From Chelativorans sp. J32 (GTDB lineage: Bacteria; Pseudomonadota; Alphaproteobacteria; Rhizobiales; Rhizobiaceae): DNA of 64,000 nt. Position 1 is the stretch's first letter, and the number at the start of each line of letters is the position of its first letter. Made by a program: the position numbers and the translations under genes. The stretch is from positions 372,001 through 436,000 of the forward strand of contig NZ_JAEQ01000002.1 in NCBI RefSeq assembly GCF_000518985.1, written 5' to 3'. Under the pieces are notes generated by a model, which did not search any database, was not told the DNA's origin, and saw only the letters and a program-made list of their open reading frames with translations. Positions 18,105 through 27,409 of the stretch are shown piece after piece.

Positions 18105-18992
18105 CTAGACTGCAAACTCCTCCCGCTTGTATCCCTGCAGATAAAGCAGCGCGGTCAGATCGCCATGATCGATGCGGATGCGTGCTTCGGCAGCGACGGA
18201 AGGTTTGGCATGAATCGCCACCCCGGCGCCCGCAAGTCGGAGCATATCGAGGTCGTTCGCGCCGTCGCCGACGGCCATCACCTCGCCCAGGTCGAGATCG
18301 AGGCGGGCAGCGATCTCCATAAGCGCATCCGCCTTCGCCTGACGACCAAGAATTGGCTCCACAACCTTGCCCGTGAGCTTTCCGTGCGCTTCGATGAGTC
18401 GGTTCGCCCGATGCTCGTGGAAACCGAGCTGGGCGGCTATTCGTCCGGTAAAGATGTCGAAACCACCGGAAACCAACGCTGTGTAGGCTCCCGCTTTGCG
18501 CATGGTGGCGATCAGTTCGCGGCCGCCCGAAGCGAGCGTGATGCGGCCCGTTATGACGCGCTCTATCACTGCAAGCTCAAGCCCTTCAAGCAGCGCCACG
18601 CGCTCCCGAAGCGCCGGTTCGAACGCGATCTCTCCATTCATTGCGCGCGCCGTGATCGCCGCGACATGGGCCTTGATGCCGATCTCATCCGCCAGTTCGT
18701 CAATGCATTCCTGGTCGATCATGGTGGAATCCATGTCGGCAATAAGCATTCTCTTGCGGCGGCCTTCCGAGGCCTGTACCGCGATATCCACAGGACTGCC
18801 GGCCAGCACCTCGCGCAGGGCTTCTTCCGCTTCCCCCTGCTTTGCACCTGCCGGCAAGATCAGATCGCAGGCGACGGATTCGGCCAGCCACATCATCTCG
18901 CTTGCGCCGACCGTGCGGCTCGCCATATTCGCGAGGGATCGGCTCACCGCGGGAGCGTGCGGATTCGAGATGAGTGTTGCGATGATGGCCAT
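18105..18992 (-). CDS. serB: Phosphoserine phosphatase
   Basis: Last step of serine synthesis, hydrolysing O-phospho-L-serine. 295 residues: an N-terminal ACT-like region (about 1-75), then a HAD domain with DMDST (nucleophile D86, acid D88), SGGFDIFT, and GDGANDLDML (metal-binding aspartates). ATG 18992 is chosen because it matches the family start; a longer frame to 19214 would run across miaA. The start codon is only 27 bp from the divergent miaA ATG. Confidence 0.95.
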   Translation of the reverse strand: MAIIATLISNPHAPAVSRSLANMASRTVGASEMMWLAESVACDLILPAGAKQGEAEEALREVLAGSPVDIAVQASEGRRKRMLIADMDSTMIDQECIDELADEIGIKAHVAAITARAMNGEIAFEPALRERVALLEGLELAVIERVITGRITLASGGRELIATMRKAGAYTALVSGGFDIFTGRIAAQLGFHEHRANRLIEAHGKLTGKVVEPILGRQAKADALMEIAARLDLDLGEVMAVGDGANDLDMLRLAGAGVAIHAKPSVAAEARIRIDHGDLTALLYLQGYKREEFAV

Positions 18993-19019
18993 GCGAAAAT
19001 CCGCTACAAGTGGAAAACC

Positions 19020-19898
19020 ATGCTGAAGGAAGCCATCCTGATAGCCGGGCCGACGGCCAGCGGCAAGTCGGCCTTGGCGCTCCGCATGGCTGCAGATCAT
19101 GACGCCATCATCGTCAACACGGATTCCATGCAGGTCTATTCGGTGCTGCGGGTGCTGACGGCACGGCCAGGCCCGGATGAACTTGCCAAGGCACCGCATC
19201 GGCTTTACGGCCATGTCCCTCCGAACGAGCCTTATTCCACCGGCAACTGGGTGCGCGATGTGGAAGAACTGATCGAAGCGGAGGGGTTGCGTGGCAAGCG
19301 CGTCATCTTCGTCGGCGGCACAGGGTTATATTTCCGTGCGCTGACGCAGGGGCTTGCGCCAATACCGGACGTCCACGAGGAGGTTCGCACCTATTGGCGG
19401 AGCAGGCTGGCTGACGAAGGGGAGGAGGCGCTGCATCGGCTGCTTGCTGAGGTGGATCCCGTTTCCGCCAGTCGCATCCGACCGTCTGATGGACAGCGGA
19501 TCCTGCGCGCCTTGGAGGTTCATGAAACCTCGGGCAAGCCCATCAGCTATTGGCAGGCGCAGTCTTCGCTTCCCCTGGTGGATCTCCCATCGGCCCGGAA
19601 AATCGTGCTTATGCCGGAACGGGCGGCGCTTGCGGGCCGGATCGAACGCCGCTTCGATCAGATGATGCAGAGTGGGGCTATCGAAGAGGTGGAGGAGCTG
19701 CTCGCATTTGATCTGCCTCCCTCAATGCCGGCAATGAAAGCAATCGGCGTACGCGAAATCGCGACGGCTATGGCGGGGGAAATCAGCCTGGAGGAAGCGG
19801 CTTCTCGCGCCAAGGCAGCAACCAGGCAATATGCCAAGCGGCAAATGACCTGGTTTCGCCACCAACTAGGCGAAGATTGGGAGCGCATGGCCGTGTGA
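19020..19898 (+). CDS. miaA: tRNA dimethylallyltransferase
   Basis: Adds a dimethylallyl group to A37 of tRNAs that read UNN codons. 292 residues. P-loop GPTASGKS (10-17), the NTDSMQVY block (DSxQ, substrate binding), FVGGTGLYFRAL, and the C-terminal RQYAKRQMTWFRH motif typical of MiaA. The frame is open far upstream through the region opposite serB, but ATG 19020 begins exactly at the family start. Its promoter has to overlap the serB coding start. Confidence 0.96.
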   Translation: MLKEAILIAGPTASGKSALALRMAADHDAIIVNTDSMQVYSVLRVLTARPGPDELAKAPHRLYGHVPPNEPYSTGNWVRDVEELIEAEGLRGKRVIFVGGTGLYFRALTQGLAPIPDVHEEVRTYWRSRLADEGEEALHRLLAEVDPVSASRIRPSDGQRILRALEVHETSGKPISYWQAQSSLPLVDLPSARKIVLMPERAALAGRIERRFDQMMQSGAIEEVEELLAFDLPPSMPAMKAIGVREIATAMAGEISLEEAASRAKAATRQYAKRQMTWFRHQLGEDWERMAV

Positions 19899-20011
19899 CG
19901 GCCACCGAGCGCTAGCCGGTGGAAGGAACCGACCTGGCGCTTCAGTTTCCAACCAACTTCATGTAAGCGTGTCTGCGGGAACAACTTGCAGATGTATGTG
20001 CGTGGGTGGGC

Positions 20012-20791
20012 ATGCGTTTCCATAAGGCGGAATCCGCATTTTTTATCCTGATCGCGCTGATCATGGGGGCTGGTGTCACGCTTGTGGCGGCCTACAGCCT
20101 TATGAGCGCGAACAGCCATATTCAGCATTCAGGAGAGCTTGAAGATTTCCGTTTGCTGTTGATGATAACCGGTATTTTTCTCGCCATCGCGATAATTTCG
20201 GGGCTTTTCTTTATCTATCCTCTCATCCGGACACAGGTCATGGAGGAAGGAAAGCTGCGCGCGATGACAGAAACGCTCAGCGCTCGTTCCGAATCCCTCG
20301 AATATGCAGCTTTCACCGATAGTCTGACCGGGGCCCACAACCGCCGCTATTTCGATGATGCGCTGGCTGAATATCTGCGGGAGTTCGGGCGTATCCGGAA
20401 GCCCGTCGGGCTCATGGTTCTCGATCTGGATCATTTCAAACAGATCAACGATGCCCATGGCCACGATACCGGGGACGAGGTGTTGCGCCAAGTGGCACGC
20501 AGTCTGCGGGAACTGACGCGACCTCACGACGTGGTGGCGCGCCTCGGTGGCGAGGAATTTGCGGTCCTTGTCCCCAATATGGACGAGCAGGGGCTGAACA
20601 GGCTCGGCGAACGCGCTCGCCGAGCCATCTCCAGCCTGGCGCTCGATGTCGGCAATGTCAGGCTTAGAATCTCTGCCAGTGTGGGAATTGCCGTGTGGAA
20701 CGGCGATGAGAGCGCGGAAAGCTTCTATCGCCGCGCCGATCGGATGCTTTATCAAGCCAAGCGTGAGGGACGGAACCGGGTCTGTGCTTGA
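20012..20791 (+). CDS. Membrane-anchored diguanylate cyclase (GGDEF)
   Basis: Makes cyclic di-GMP from two GTP. About 259 residues: two transmembrane helices (about 10-31 and 49-72) separated by a short periplasmic loop of only ~17 residues, a helix, then a GGDEF domain with an intact GGEEF at 179-183 and an RxxD inhibitory site (RPHD, 170-173) placed five residues before it, so product inhibition is expected. No EAL domain. The start may be GTG 20006 or ATG 20012. Stand-alone gene downstream of miaA; the input signal is unknown. Confidence 0.93.
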   Translation: MRFHKAESAFFILIALIMGAGVTLVAAYSLMSANSHIQHSGELEDFRLLLMITGIFLAIAIISGLFFIYPLIRTQVMEEGKLRAMTETLSARSESLEYAAFTDSLTGAHNRRYFDDALAEYLREFGRIRKPVGLMVLDLDHFKQINDAHGHDTGDEVLRQVARSLRELTRPHDVVARLGGEEFAVLVPNMDEQGLNRLGERARRAISSLALDVGNVRLRISASVGIAVWNGDESAESFYRRADRMLYQAKREGRNRVCA

Positions 20792-20867
20792 AGGGGGCCA
20801 CAAGCAGCCCCAACCTTTGCATTCCCGCTAGCGCAAGCGCTGCTCCGCCGAGGAACCGGGCTACCAT

Positions 20868-21722
20868 TCAGCGGCGGCTCTTCTCGTCTTCCACGAGATC
20901 GTCGAGCAGGCGGCTCATTTCTTCCTCGATCGAGGGCTCATGGCGTGCGGGCGGCGGTTCGGCGGCCGTTGGCTGGGGGCGAGGCGCCTCAGCTGCTGGC
21001 CTGATCTCCTCGAGGAATGCCGCGTCGATCTCATTTTCGCGCGTGACTTCGCGATGCCCCACTTCTTGCCATTCCCCGGCTGGTGCGGATGGTGGCGTGC
21101 GGAACTGCTCCTGGCGCATTGCTGGCGCCTGCGCTACCGGGCGTGCGCGCTGCTCACTCGGGGGAGGAGGTGCAACCGGCGCTTCGCGGCGCTGCTGATA
21201 TTCGGGAGCGGCGACACGGTCAGGACGTGCAGGAACGGTCTCGGGTCGAGGTGTTGTCGTTCGAACGGGGGCCGGTTGTGCCCTCGGCGTTGCGGCTTCT
21301 ACAGGACGCTGCGCGGATGGGGCGACCGGCGCAGGTGAAGGAGCAGGCGCAGGTGAGGGGGCGGTGGTAGGCGCCGAGACCGGCTGCGGCTCGCGCCGGG
21401 GGGCGGCGGCGGTGGTGGTGTTGGAGAACGGCCGGATATTCTGCTCGACCACGATATCGGTGGGCCCGCCGATCAGGATCAGGTGCTCGATCTCGTCACG
21501 CCGGACCAGGACCAGGCGACGCCTTTCATCGACTGCGGTGGCATCGATGACAGCAAGCCGCGGCACACGGTGGCGGCCGCCAAGAACGAAGGTTCCCGAT
21601 CCGCGATTGCGGATGGCGCGGACGACGAAGAGCACGATGACCAGGAGAACAAGGGCGGCAAGAACCCAGAGAACCGCGGAGAGAAATCCTCCATTCATCA
21701 AACCGCCAACCGACTCGCTCAT
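20868..21722 (-). CDS. FliO-like membrane protein with Pro-rich tail
   Basis: 284 residues. One transmembrane helix (about 13-36), then a compact FliO/MopB-like domain (about 45-97: GGRHRVPRLAVIDATAVDERRRLVLVRRDEIEHLILIGG, shortened here in parts), then ~150 residues dominated by Pro, Ala and Arg, and an acidic C-terminal helix (EEEMSRLLDDLVED). FliO helps assemble the flagellar export gate in motile bacteria. No other flagellar gene is in this window; instead the gene is divergent from cckA. The fold is recognisable; a flagellar function is not demonstrated by context. Confidence 0.7.
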   Translation of the reverse strand: MSESVGGLMNGGFLSAVLWVLAALVLLVIVLFVVRAIRNRGSGTFVLGGRHRVPRLAVIDATAVDERRRLVLVRRDEIEHLILIGGPTDIVVEQNIRPFSNTTTAAAPRREPQPVSAPTTAPSPAPAPSPAPVAPSAQRPVEAATPRAQPAPVRTTTPRPETVPARPDRVAAPEYQQRREAPVAPPPPSEQRARPVAQAPAMRQEQFRTPPSAPAGEWQEVGHREVTRENEIDAAFLEEIRPAAEAPRPQPTAAEPPPARHEPSIEEEMSRLLDDLVEDEKSRR

Positions 21723-21913
21723 CCAAATTCTCCAGGTACGTTGATCTTCAAGGATTTATAACTAGGCGCTGAAGTGGGAGGCGGCAACCCGAAATTGCCC
21801 ATTCCATGGGGGAATGACGAGCCAAGCGTTTCGGCGAGCTTGCGCCGGCGCGCGGCCCTGATATATGCGGAAGAATGGATGGGGGCCGCGTGGAACCCGG
21901 CGCGAGGGAAGGG

Positions 21914-24514
21914 ATGGCCAAACAGAATGGCACAGAAACAGAGTCGGCACCCATCATCGACCAGGGGTTAAGGCCGGGCATCCTGACGCGGCTGATCATA
22001 TTCATTATCGTTCTGATCGGCTCGGCTCTGGTTATCGGGCTTTTCCAGGAACACCTGGGCGACAGTGTTCTGCTGGGCATTCTCGGCGTCCTCGCCATGA
22101 TCGGCGTTGGCTATCTCTTTGCCAGCGCCATTGGCCTCATTCAGATCGCGCGGCGATCGTCGGGCGACGAGCTTTCGCGCTCTTACATCGATTCCATGTC
22201 CGAAGGACTGCTGGTCGCCGACGCCAAAGGGCGCATCCTCTATGCGAACCGCTCCTATGCGGAATTGACGGGAGCCGGTTCGGCCTCCGATGTTAAGACG
22301 GTCGAGGCACTTTTATCGGACAATCCCGAGGCTGCTCCCACAGTGGAACGTCTGGTAGCAGGCCTGCGAGATGGGCGAGCTGGAGATGGGGAATTCAGGC
22401 TTTCCCGGCCGATCCGCCCGGGCGCCGATCTGGGAGCGCGCTGGTACCGCCTGTGGGCACGCGTTTTCAAGGTGCCCGGCCACCGTATGCCGCTTTCGGC
22501 ATGGCTGATAACGGATATTTCCGAGGAACGCGCTGAACAGGAGCGCTTCTTCCTGGACCTTCAGAAGGCGATCGATCATCTCGACCAAGCGCCTGCGGGG
22601 TTCTTCGCCGCCGACGCGGACGGACGCATCACATATCTCAATGCCACCCTGGCGGAGTGGCTCGGAATAGATCTTGCCAATTTCATTCCGGGTCAGATTG
22701 CGCTCCGCGAGCTCGTGGCGGGAGATGGCATGGCGCTCATCCAGGCCGTTAAGGCTGAGCATGGCCAGTCTCGCAGTGCCGTCATCGATCTCGATCTTGC
22801 AACCACACGCGGCGAAGTTCTGCCCGTGAGATTCCTGCACAGGGTTGCCGCTTCCCGGGAAAGCGCGCCAGGCCCGACACGCACAATTGTCCTCAACCGC
22901 ACCCTTGGCGAAGATTCTTCGGCCGATTTGCGTGCTTCGGAGGTGCGCTTCACCCGCTTCTTCAATTCAACGCCCATGGCTATCGCCAGCGTTGATCAGG
23001 AGGGGCGGATACTGCGGACAAACGCACCGTTCCTTTCCCTGTTCTCCAGTGTGGTCGATCGCGACGCGGTGGACCGTCGCATCCGGCTGGATATGGCAAT
23101 GCACCAACGGGATCGGGAGGCTTTCGCGCTGGCGCTTGAGAAGGCGAAACAGCGCCAGGCCGACATCACGCCCATCGACACGGTTTTGCCGGACAATGAG
23201 GAGCGGCATCTGCGGTTTTATGTGAATGCCGTCGCAGATCCCGGCAGCGAGGCAGCCGAGGAGGCCGCTATCGTCTATGCGGTGGAGACGACCGAGCAGA
23301 AGGCGCTTGAGGCGCAAATGGCTCAAAGCCAGAAGATGCAGGCGGTGGGCCAGCTCGCAGGGGGGATTGCGCACGACTTCAACAACGTGCTGACGGCGAT
23401 CATCATGGCGTCGGATCTGCTTTTGACGAATCACCGGCCGTCCGACCCGTCCTTCCCGGACATCATGAATATCAAGCAGAACGCCAACCGCGCGGCATCG
23501 CTGGTGCGCCAGCTTCTGGCCTTCTCGCGGCGCCAGACGCTGAGGCCCGAGGTCCTGAACCTTACCGATGTGCTTGCCGATATTCGCATGCTTCTGTCGC
23601 GTTTGGTGGGCAACGACATCACGCTGGCGGTGGAGCACGGGCATGATCTTTGGCCCGTGAAGGCCGATATAGGCCAGTTCGAGCAGGTGATCGTGAACTT
23701 GGCGGTGAACGCTCGCGATGCAATGCCCGAAGGCGGCCAGCTCACCATTCGCACCAAGAACGTTTCGGCTGAGGAATGCGCGCGCTATCCCTACCGGGAA
23801 CTGCAGCCGGCGGATTATGTGATAGTCGAGGTTGAGGATACGGGCACCGGCATTCCGCCCGAGGTGCAGAAAAAGATCTTTGAGCCGTTTTTCACCACGA
23901 AAGAGGTTGGAAAGGGCACTGGCCTGGGGCTCTCCATGGTCTATGGCATAGTCAAGCAGACCGGGGGCTTCATCTACTGCGATTCGGAGGTCGGGAAGGG
24001 AACGACGTTCCGCATTTTCTTGCCGCGCCACATACCCGCCTTGGCCGAGGTCGCACAGGAAAAGGCTGCCGCGGCGGCCGCATCGAACGGTGTCGCCGAA
24101 TCGCCTCAGAAGCCCAAGGAGGCAAACCGGGACCTCTCCGGTTCCGCACGCGTGCTGCTGGTCGAGGACGAAGACGCCGTCAGGATGGGCAGCGTGCGCG
24201 CTTTGACCTCGCGGGGCTATGAAGTGCATGAGGCAAGCTCCGGCACCGAAGCGCTGGAGATCTTCAACGCGCTCGAGGGCAAGGTCGATATCGTCGTTTC
24301 CGATGTCGTCATGCCGGAAATGGATGGGCCGACCTTGCTCTGCGAACTGCGTAAGGTTCAGCCGGGGATAAAGTTCATTTTCGTCTCGGGCTATGCCGAG
24401 GATGCTTTTGCCAAAAACCTGCCAGAGGATGCCATTTTCGGTTTCTTGCCGAAACCGTTCTCGCTCAAGCAGTTGGCAACGACTGTGAAGGAAATGCTGG
24501 AACAGCAGGGGTAA
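21914..24514 (+). CDS. cckA: Hybrid sensor histidine kinase, CckA-like
   Basis: Cell-cycle kinase that in alphaproteobacteria feeds phosphate through ChpT to CtrA and CpdR. 866 residues from ATG 21914: two transmembrane helices (about 20-75), tandem PAS domains (about 95-200, 220-310 and a third near 330-430), HisKA with H487 in [14 protein letters not shown], an HATPase domain ([28 protein letters not shown]), and a C-terminal receiver with D797 ([12 protein letters not shown]). The HDFNN kinase motif, PAS series and attached receiver match CckA. A start 13 codons upstream (21875) is also open. CckA-level orthology is inferred from architecture. Confidence 0.9.
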   Translation: MAKQNGTETESAPIIDQGLRPGILTRLIIFIIVLIGSALVIGLFQEHLGDSVLLGILGVLAMIGVGYLFASAIGLIQIARRSSGDELSRSYIDSMSEGLLVADAKGRILYANRSYAELTGAGSASDVKTVEALLSDNPEAAPTVERLVAGLRDGRAGDGEFRLSRPIRPGADLGARWYRLWARVFKVPGHRMPLSAWLITDISEERAEQERFFLDLQKAIDHLDQAPAGFFAADADGRITYLNATLAEWLGIDLANFIPGQIALRELVAGDGMALIQAVKAEHGQSRSAVIDLDLATTRGEVLPVRFLHRVAASRESAPGPTRTIVLNRTLGEDSSADLRASEVRFTRFFNSTPMAIASVDQEGRILRTNAPFLSLFSSVVDRDAVDRRIRLDMAMHQRDREAFALALEKAKQRQADITPIDTVLPDNEERHLRFYVNAVADPGSEAAEEAAIVYAVETTEQKALEAQMAQSQKMQAVGQLAGGIAHDFNNVLTAIIMASDLLLTNHRPSDPSFPDIMNIKQNANRAASLVRQLLAFSRRQTLRPEVLNLTDVLADIRMLLSRLVGNDITLAVEHGHDLWPVKADIGQFEQVIVNLAVNARDAMPEGGQLTIRTKNVSAEECARYPYRELQPADYVIVEVEDTGTGIPPEVQKKIFEPFFTTKEVGKGTGLGLSMVYGIVKQTGGFIYCDSEVGKGTTFRIFLPRHIPALAEVAQEKAAAAAASNGVAESPQKPKEANRDLSGSARVLLVEDEDAVRMGSVRALTSRGYEVHEASSGTEALEIFNALEGKVDIVVSDVVMPEMDGPTLLCELRKVQPGIKFIFVSGYAEDAFAKNLPEDAIFGFLPKPFSLKQLATTVKEMLEQQG

Positions 24515-24641
24515 GCCATAGCGCTCGAGCCAGCATGTTGCTCTCGCCGCGTTGCGCAATGCTGCGGCACGGGAATGTATCATCCAGGCCTGAACGGCGA
24601 TCAGGTGCGCCGCGCACAGACCCTGCACAGAAAGGGCTTTC

Positions 24642-24659
24642 GAAGGCGTATGCCTTCGG
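24642..24659. terminator. Short hairpin between cckA and pncB
   Basis: CGAAGGC-GTAT-GCCTTCG, a perfect 7-bp stem in the gap between the convergent cckA and pncB stops. No T-run on either side; it may act as a weak bidirectional terminator or merely stabilise 3' ends. The rest of the 155-bp gap shows nothing recognisable. Confidence 0.4.
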
Positions 24660-24669
24660 CTGAACAATC

Positions 24670-25974
24670 CTACACTTCCACGGGCTGTCGCACGCGATTG
24701 CGGCTGCCGAAAACGTCTAGATAGCGCTGGATCTCGTCCGGTTCGCCGGTGGCCTTCTCGGGATTGTCCGCCAACTTTACGGCCGGGCGCCCATTCGCCT
24801 CGCTTACCTTGCAGACAAGCGAAATGGCCTTCAAACTGTCGATCTTGTCGGGCGCGCAGCCCTCGAAGTCATTCGTGAGATTGGTTCCCCAACCGAAGGC
24901 CATACGCACTCGCCCTTCGAAGTGACGATACACGCGCTCGATCGTGTCCACATCCAGTGCATCGGAAAAGATCAGCAGCTTCTCGCGGGGATCGCGGCCG
25001 TGCTCTCTCCACCAGGAGATGATGCGTTCGCCCCCCTCGATCGGGGGCGCGCTGTCGGGGCGGAAACCTGTCCAGTCTGCGACCCAGTCGGGGGCGTTGT
25101 CGAGAAAGGCTTCAGTACCGAACGTGTCCGGCAAGACGATCAACAGATTGCCGCCATAATAGCTCTGCCAATCCTTGAGCACCTGATAAGGCGCGGCTTT
25201 CAACGCGTTTTCAGTTTCGGTCAGGGCGGCAAGCACCATGGGTAGCTCATGGGCGTTGGTTCCAAGCGCCTCCAAGTCGAGATCCATGGCGAGCAGGACA
25301 TTGGAGGTGCCGGTGAAGGATTCGCCTATTCCTTCCTTCAAAGCCTCCACGCACCAGCGCTGCCAGAGGAAAGAATGGCGACGACGCGTGCCAAAGTCGG
25401 AGATGCGAATGTCCGGGTACTTTCTTAGGCGCTCAACCTTTTCCCACACCTTCGCCTTTGCCCGGGCATAGAGCACGTCTAGCGCGAAAGGACCGAGCGA
25501 GCGCATTGCAGCGCGAGACCGCAATTCATTGATGATGGCAAGCGCTGGAATTTCCCACATGGTTGTTTCCATCCAGCGGCCGTGAAAATGGAGCTCGAAC
25601 TGACCATCACGCCGGCTTAGTTCGTATTCCGGTAGCTGGAAGCCGGCGAGCCAATCGAGGAATTCGGGGCTGAAGATCTGCTTGCGGCCGTAGAAGGTGT
25701 TGCCGGCGAGCCAGATCATCTCCTTTTTGGAGAATCTGATCGTGCGGGCGTGGTCGAGCTGTGCACGCAGTTCTCCTTCGTCGATCTCGTCGGCAAGGCG
25801 CACCTGCCGGGTGCGATTCTTAAGGGTGAAAGTGGCGTTCACGTCCGGGTAGAGGCCCCAGATCATCTGCAGCATCAGAAGCTTATAGAAATCCGTGTCG
25901 AGCAGGCTACGGGAGATCGGATCAAGCTTCCAGGTATGGTTGTAGACCCGGCGTGCAATATCGGTAACGGTCAT
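24670..25974 (-). CDS. pncB: Nicotinate phosphoribosyltransferase
   Basis: Converts nicotinate and PRPP to nicotinate mononucleotide, recycling NAD precursors. 434 residues from ATG 25974, which follows GAAGGGCGCC; a frame from 26049 adds 25 non-conserved residues. Family marks are [13 protein letters not shown] (N-terminus), [14 protein letters not shown] (phosphoribosyl site), TSNVLLAM and [11 protein letters not shown]. Monocistronic as far as can be seen, with unknown small genes upstream. Confidence 0.97.
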   Translation of the reverse strand: MTVTDIARRVYNHTWKLDPISRSLLDTDFYKLLMLQMIWGLYPDVNATFTLKNRTRQVRLADEIDEGELRAQLDHARTIRFSKKEMIWLAGNTFYGRKQIFSPEFLDWLAGFQLPEYELSRRDGQFELHFHGRWMETTMWEIPALAIINELRSRAAMRSLGPFALDVLYARAKAKVWEKVERLRKYPDIRISDFGTRRRHSFLWQRWCVEALKEGIGESFTGTSNVLLAMDLDLEALGTNAHELPMVLAALTETENALKAAPYQVLKDWQSYYGGNLLIVLPDTFGTEAFLDNAPDWVADWTGFRPDSAPPIEGGERIISWWREHGRDPREKLLIFSDALDVDTIERVYRHFEGRVRMAFGWGTNLTNDFEGCAPDKIDSLKAISLVCKVSEANGRPAVKLADNPEKATGEPDEIQRYLDVFGSRNRVRQPVEV

Positions 25975-26150
25975 GGCGCCCTTCGCGCTTGCAAATCGTC
26001 GAGCGGCAGGGTCGGCAACCTCCCTCCGCCCATGCACACTCGTGCGCAACCCACACCGCTACGCGGCAAAAGTCAATCTGGCGCTTGGGTGTTCGTAGCG
26101 GGAACAATCACTGCTGGTTGGCGTTCCATGCCGGCATAGGGTTGCCCGCA

Positions 26151-26182
26151 TTGGTCGTTAAAACACCGCGTTGGTCGTTAAA
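26151..26182 (+). repeat. Two direct copies of TTGGTCGTTAAA, 20 bp apart
   Basis: Perfect 12-mers at 26151-26162 and 26171-26182, start-to-start spacing 20 bp (about two helical turns), in the 275-bp gap between the pncB start and the next plus-strand gene. Same-face spacing and position upstream of that gene suggest a regulator binding site, but no regulator is identified. Confidence 0.65.
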
Positions 26183-26249
26183 GCATTGCAACGAGACTGG
26201 TGACCATACTGGGCGAAATTCAACCGGGGGGTGATCTTGAGGACCAGTC

Positions 26250-26585
26250 ATGGACGGCTTGCACTCAATCCTCCCAAAGAGCGGCGTCGCCGCCGGCCTT
26301 CTGTTTTGCCTTTCGATATTGCCTTCGAGCGTCATTGCGCATGAAGCCAAATCCGGATGGACTTATCCATATGCCTGTTGCTCAAACAATGATTGCCGCG
26401 AAGTCCCGGCCAGCGTCGTATCCGAGCGGCCGGAAGGATACGTGATCAAGCTCACCGGCGAAGTCGTGGCCTACACCGACAGACGCGTACGGCAATCGCC
26501 CGATGGCGTCTACCATTGGTGCTCGGTGGCCGGCGCAGATACAACCCGCACCATCTGCCTCTTCGTCCCACCGAAGTCATTCTAG
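26250..26585 (+). CDS. Small exported Cys-rich protein, unknown function
   Basis: 111 residues. A signal peptide (hydrophobic core about 13-26, cleavage probably after SSVIA) precedes a mature part with five cysteines at about 43, 44, 49, 91 and 103 (ACCSNNDC early; HWCS and TICLF late), suggesting disulfides in the periplasm. ATG 26250 follows GAGGACCAGTC, a good ribosome site. I recognise it only as a conserved-hypothetical type seen in rhizobia. It is convergent with the next gene. Confidence 0.75.
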   Translation: MDGLHSILPKSGVAAGLLFCLSILPSSVIAHEAKSGWTYPYACCSNNDCREVPASVVSERPEGYVIKLTGEVVAYTDRRVRQSPDGVYHWCSVAGADTTRTICLFVPPKSF

Positions 26586-26601
26586 ACCCGTTGGCTGTTA
26601 G

Positions 26602-26877
26602 TCAGGCTCCCTCGTGTGGGTCCTCGGATCCGTTGGAGGAGCCATCGCGTGGCCTCTTGGCGATTCGGGACGGTTTGTCGATGACGCCGAAATCCTGGGA
26701 TTTCGCTCCCGTCGCAATCCGGAGGAAACCACCCGAAGCCAAGCCGCGCCGGAGCAGTTCCCGCACAGCGGCCGCCCGGCTCGGCATCCGGTTCTCAAAA
26801 CGAAAATCCTCAAGCGCCTTAAGCTCTTCGGCGCTCAGCATGATCTGCAAACGTTCTGGTCGCTCAAGCGCGGCCAC
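26602..26877 (-). CDS. Ribbon-helix-helix-like small protein
   Basis: 91 residues from GTG 26877, chosen because GAGGAG lies seven bases upstream. The N-terminal ~50 residues (RLQIMLSAEELKALEDFR, then PSRAAAVRELLRRGL) have the strand-helix-helix pattern of RHH DNA-binding proteins; the C-terminal 40 residues are polar and probably disordered. Could be a stand-alone transcription factor or an orphan antitoxin; no toxin gene adjoins it. It ends 16 bp from the convergent secreted-protein gene. Confidence 0.75.
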   Translation of the reverse strand: MAALERPERLQIMLSAEELKALEDFRFENRMPSRAAAVRELLRRGLASGGFLRIATGAKSQDFGVIDKPSRIAKRPRDGSSNGSEDPHEGA

Positions 26878-27059
26878 TTAGATACTCCTCAATCCATACA
26901 GCCGGGCAATTAGATTCAGGATTCGCTGCCATTTTCAAGGAGATGGTTCAGGCGGGCGAGTAGTCAAGATCTAAGAATGAGTAAGTGCAGCGATGTCTGC
27001 CGTAACTGTATGTGTTGTAATGAGTGGATTATACTAACTTATTGATTTGAAAGGAAAAA

Positions 27060-27119
27060 ATGATTGCAAGCCCCCATGGAGCTGTTATTCTCGTTCGAGT
27101 GGCTCTTTGGCCGCTGTAA
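27060..27119 (+). CDS. Possible 19-codon leader ORF
   Basis: ATG 27060 to TAA 27117-27119, encoding MIASPHGAVILVRVALWPL. AAGGA sits five bases before the ATG, an excellent ribosome site, and the stop lies 16 bp before the GTG of the next gene in another frame. The region upstream is unusually AT-rich (TATACT at 27030-27035 is a candidate -10). It may be a leader peptide coupled to the downstream gene, or chance. Confidence 0.35.
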   Translation: MIASPHGAVILVRVALWPL

Positions 27120-27135
27120 TTGCCAGGAGGTGCTC

Positions 27136-27399
27136 GTGTCCCGATTTTCCACCGAGTTGCGGCAGGAGCTGCAGGCGACGGTTCGTCGGGCGTTGGAGCG
27201 CGATGGTTTGCTTAACGTGCCCGCAGTTGCTTGGGAGGTGAAGTCGCGTTTTCCGGCCGAGCGAGCAACCCTTGGCGAGTTAGAGGCTGAAGTCATGGCC
27301 ATGGGCATGGTCATGAATGCGGCAATGCTCTTTCATCGGCCAGAAGTAATGCCAGCATGCCAGCTGCGCTGCGGGGCCGACGGGACGACCCTCCACTAG
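27136..27399 (+). CDS. Unknown 87-residue protein
   Basis: Starts at GTG 27136, selected because AGGAGG (27125-27130) lies five bases upstream. The frame is open further upstream (ATG 27076), but that start has no ribosome site. The product is soluble, helical and charged (SRFSTELRQELQATVRRALERDGLL), with a Met-rich segment (EVMAMGMVMNAAM, about 52-64) and a short tail with two cysteines. I do not recognise a family. It is convergent with the carboxylase gene, 10 bp away. Confidence 0.55.
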   Translation: MSRFSTELRQELQATVRRALERDGLLNVPAVAWEVKSRFPAERATLGELEAEVMAMGMVMNAAMLFHRPEVMPACQLRCGADGTTLH

Positions 27400-27409
27400 A
27401 ATCGGCGCC

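Noticed and set aside
18057-19019. Upstream extension of the miaA frame by over 300 codons
   Set aside because: It lies opposite serB and adds no MiaA-like sequence; the real start is ATG 19020 at the family N-terminus.
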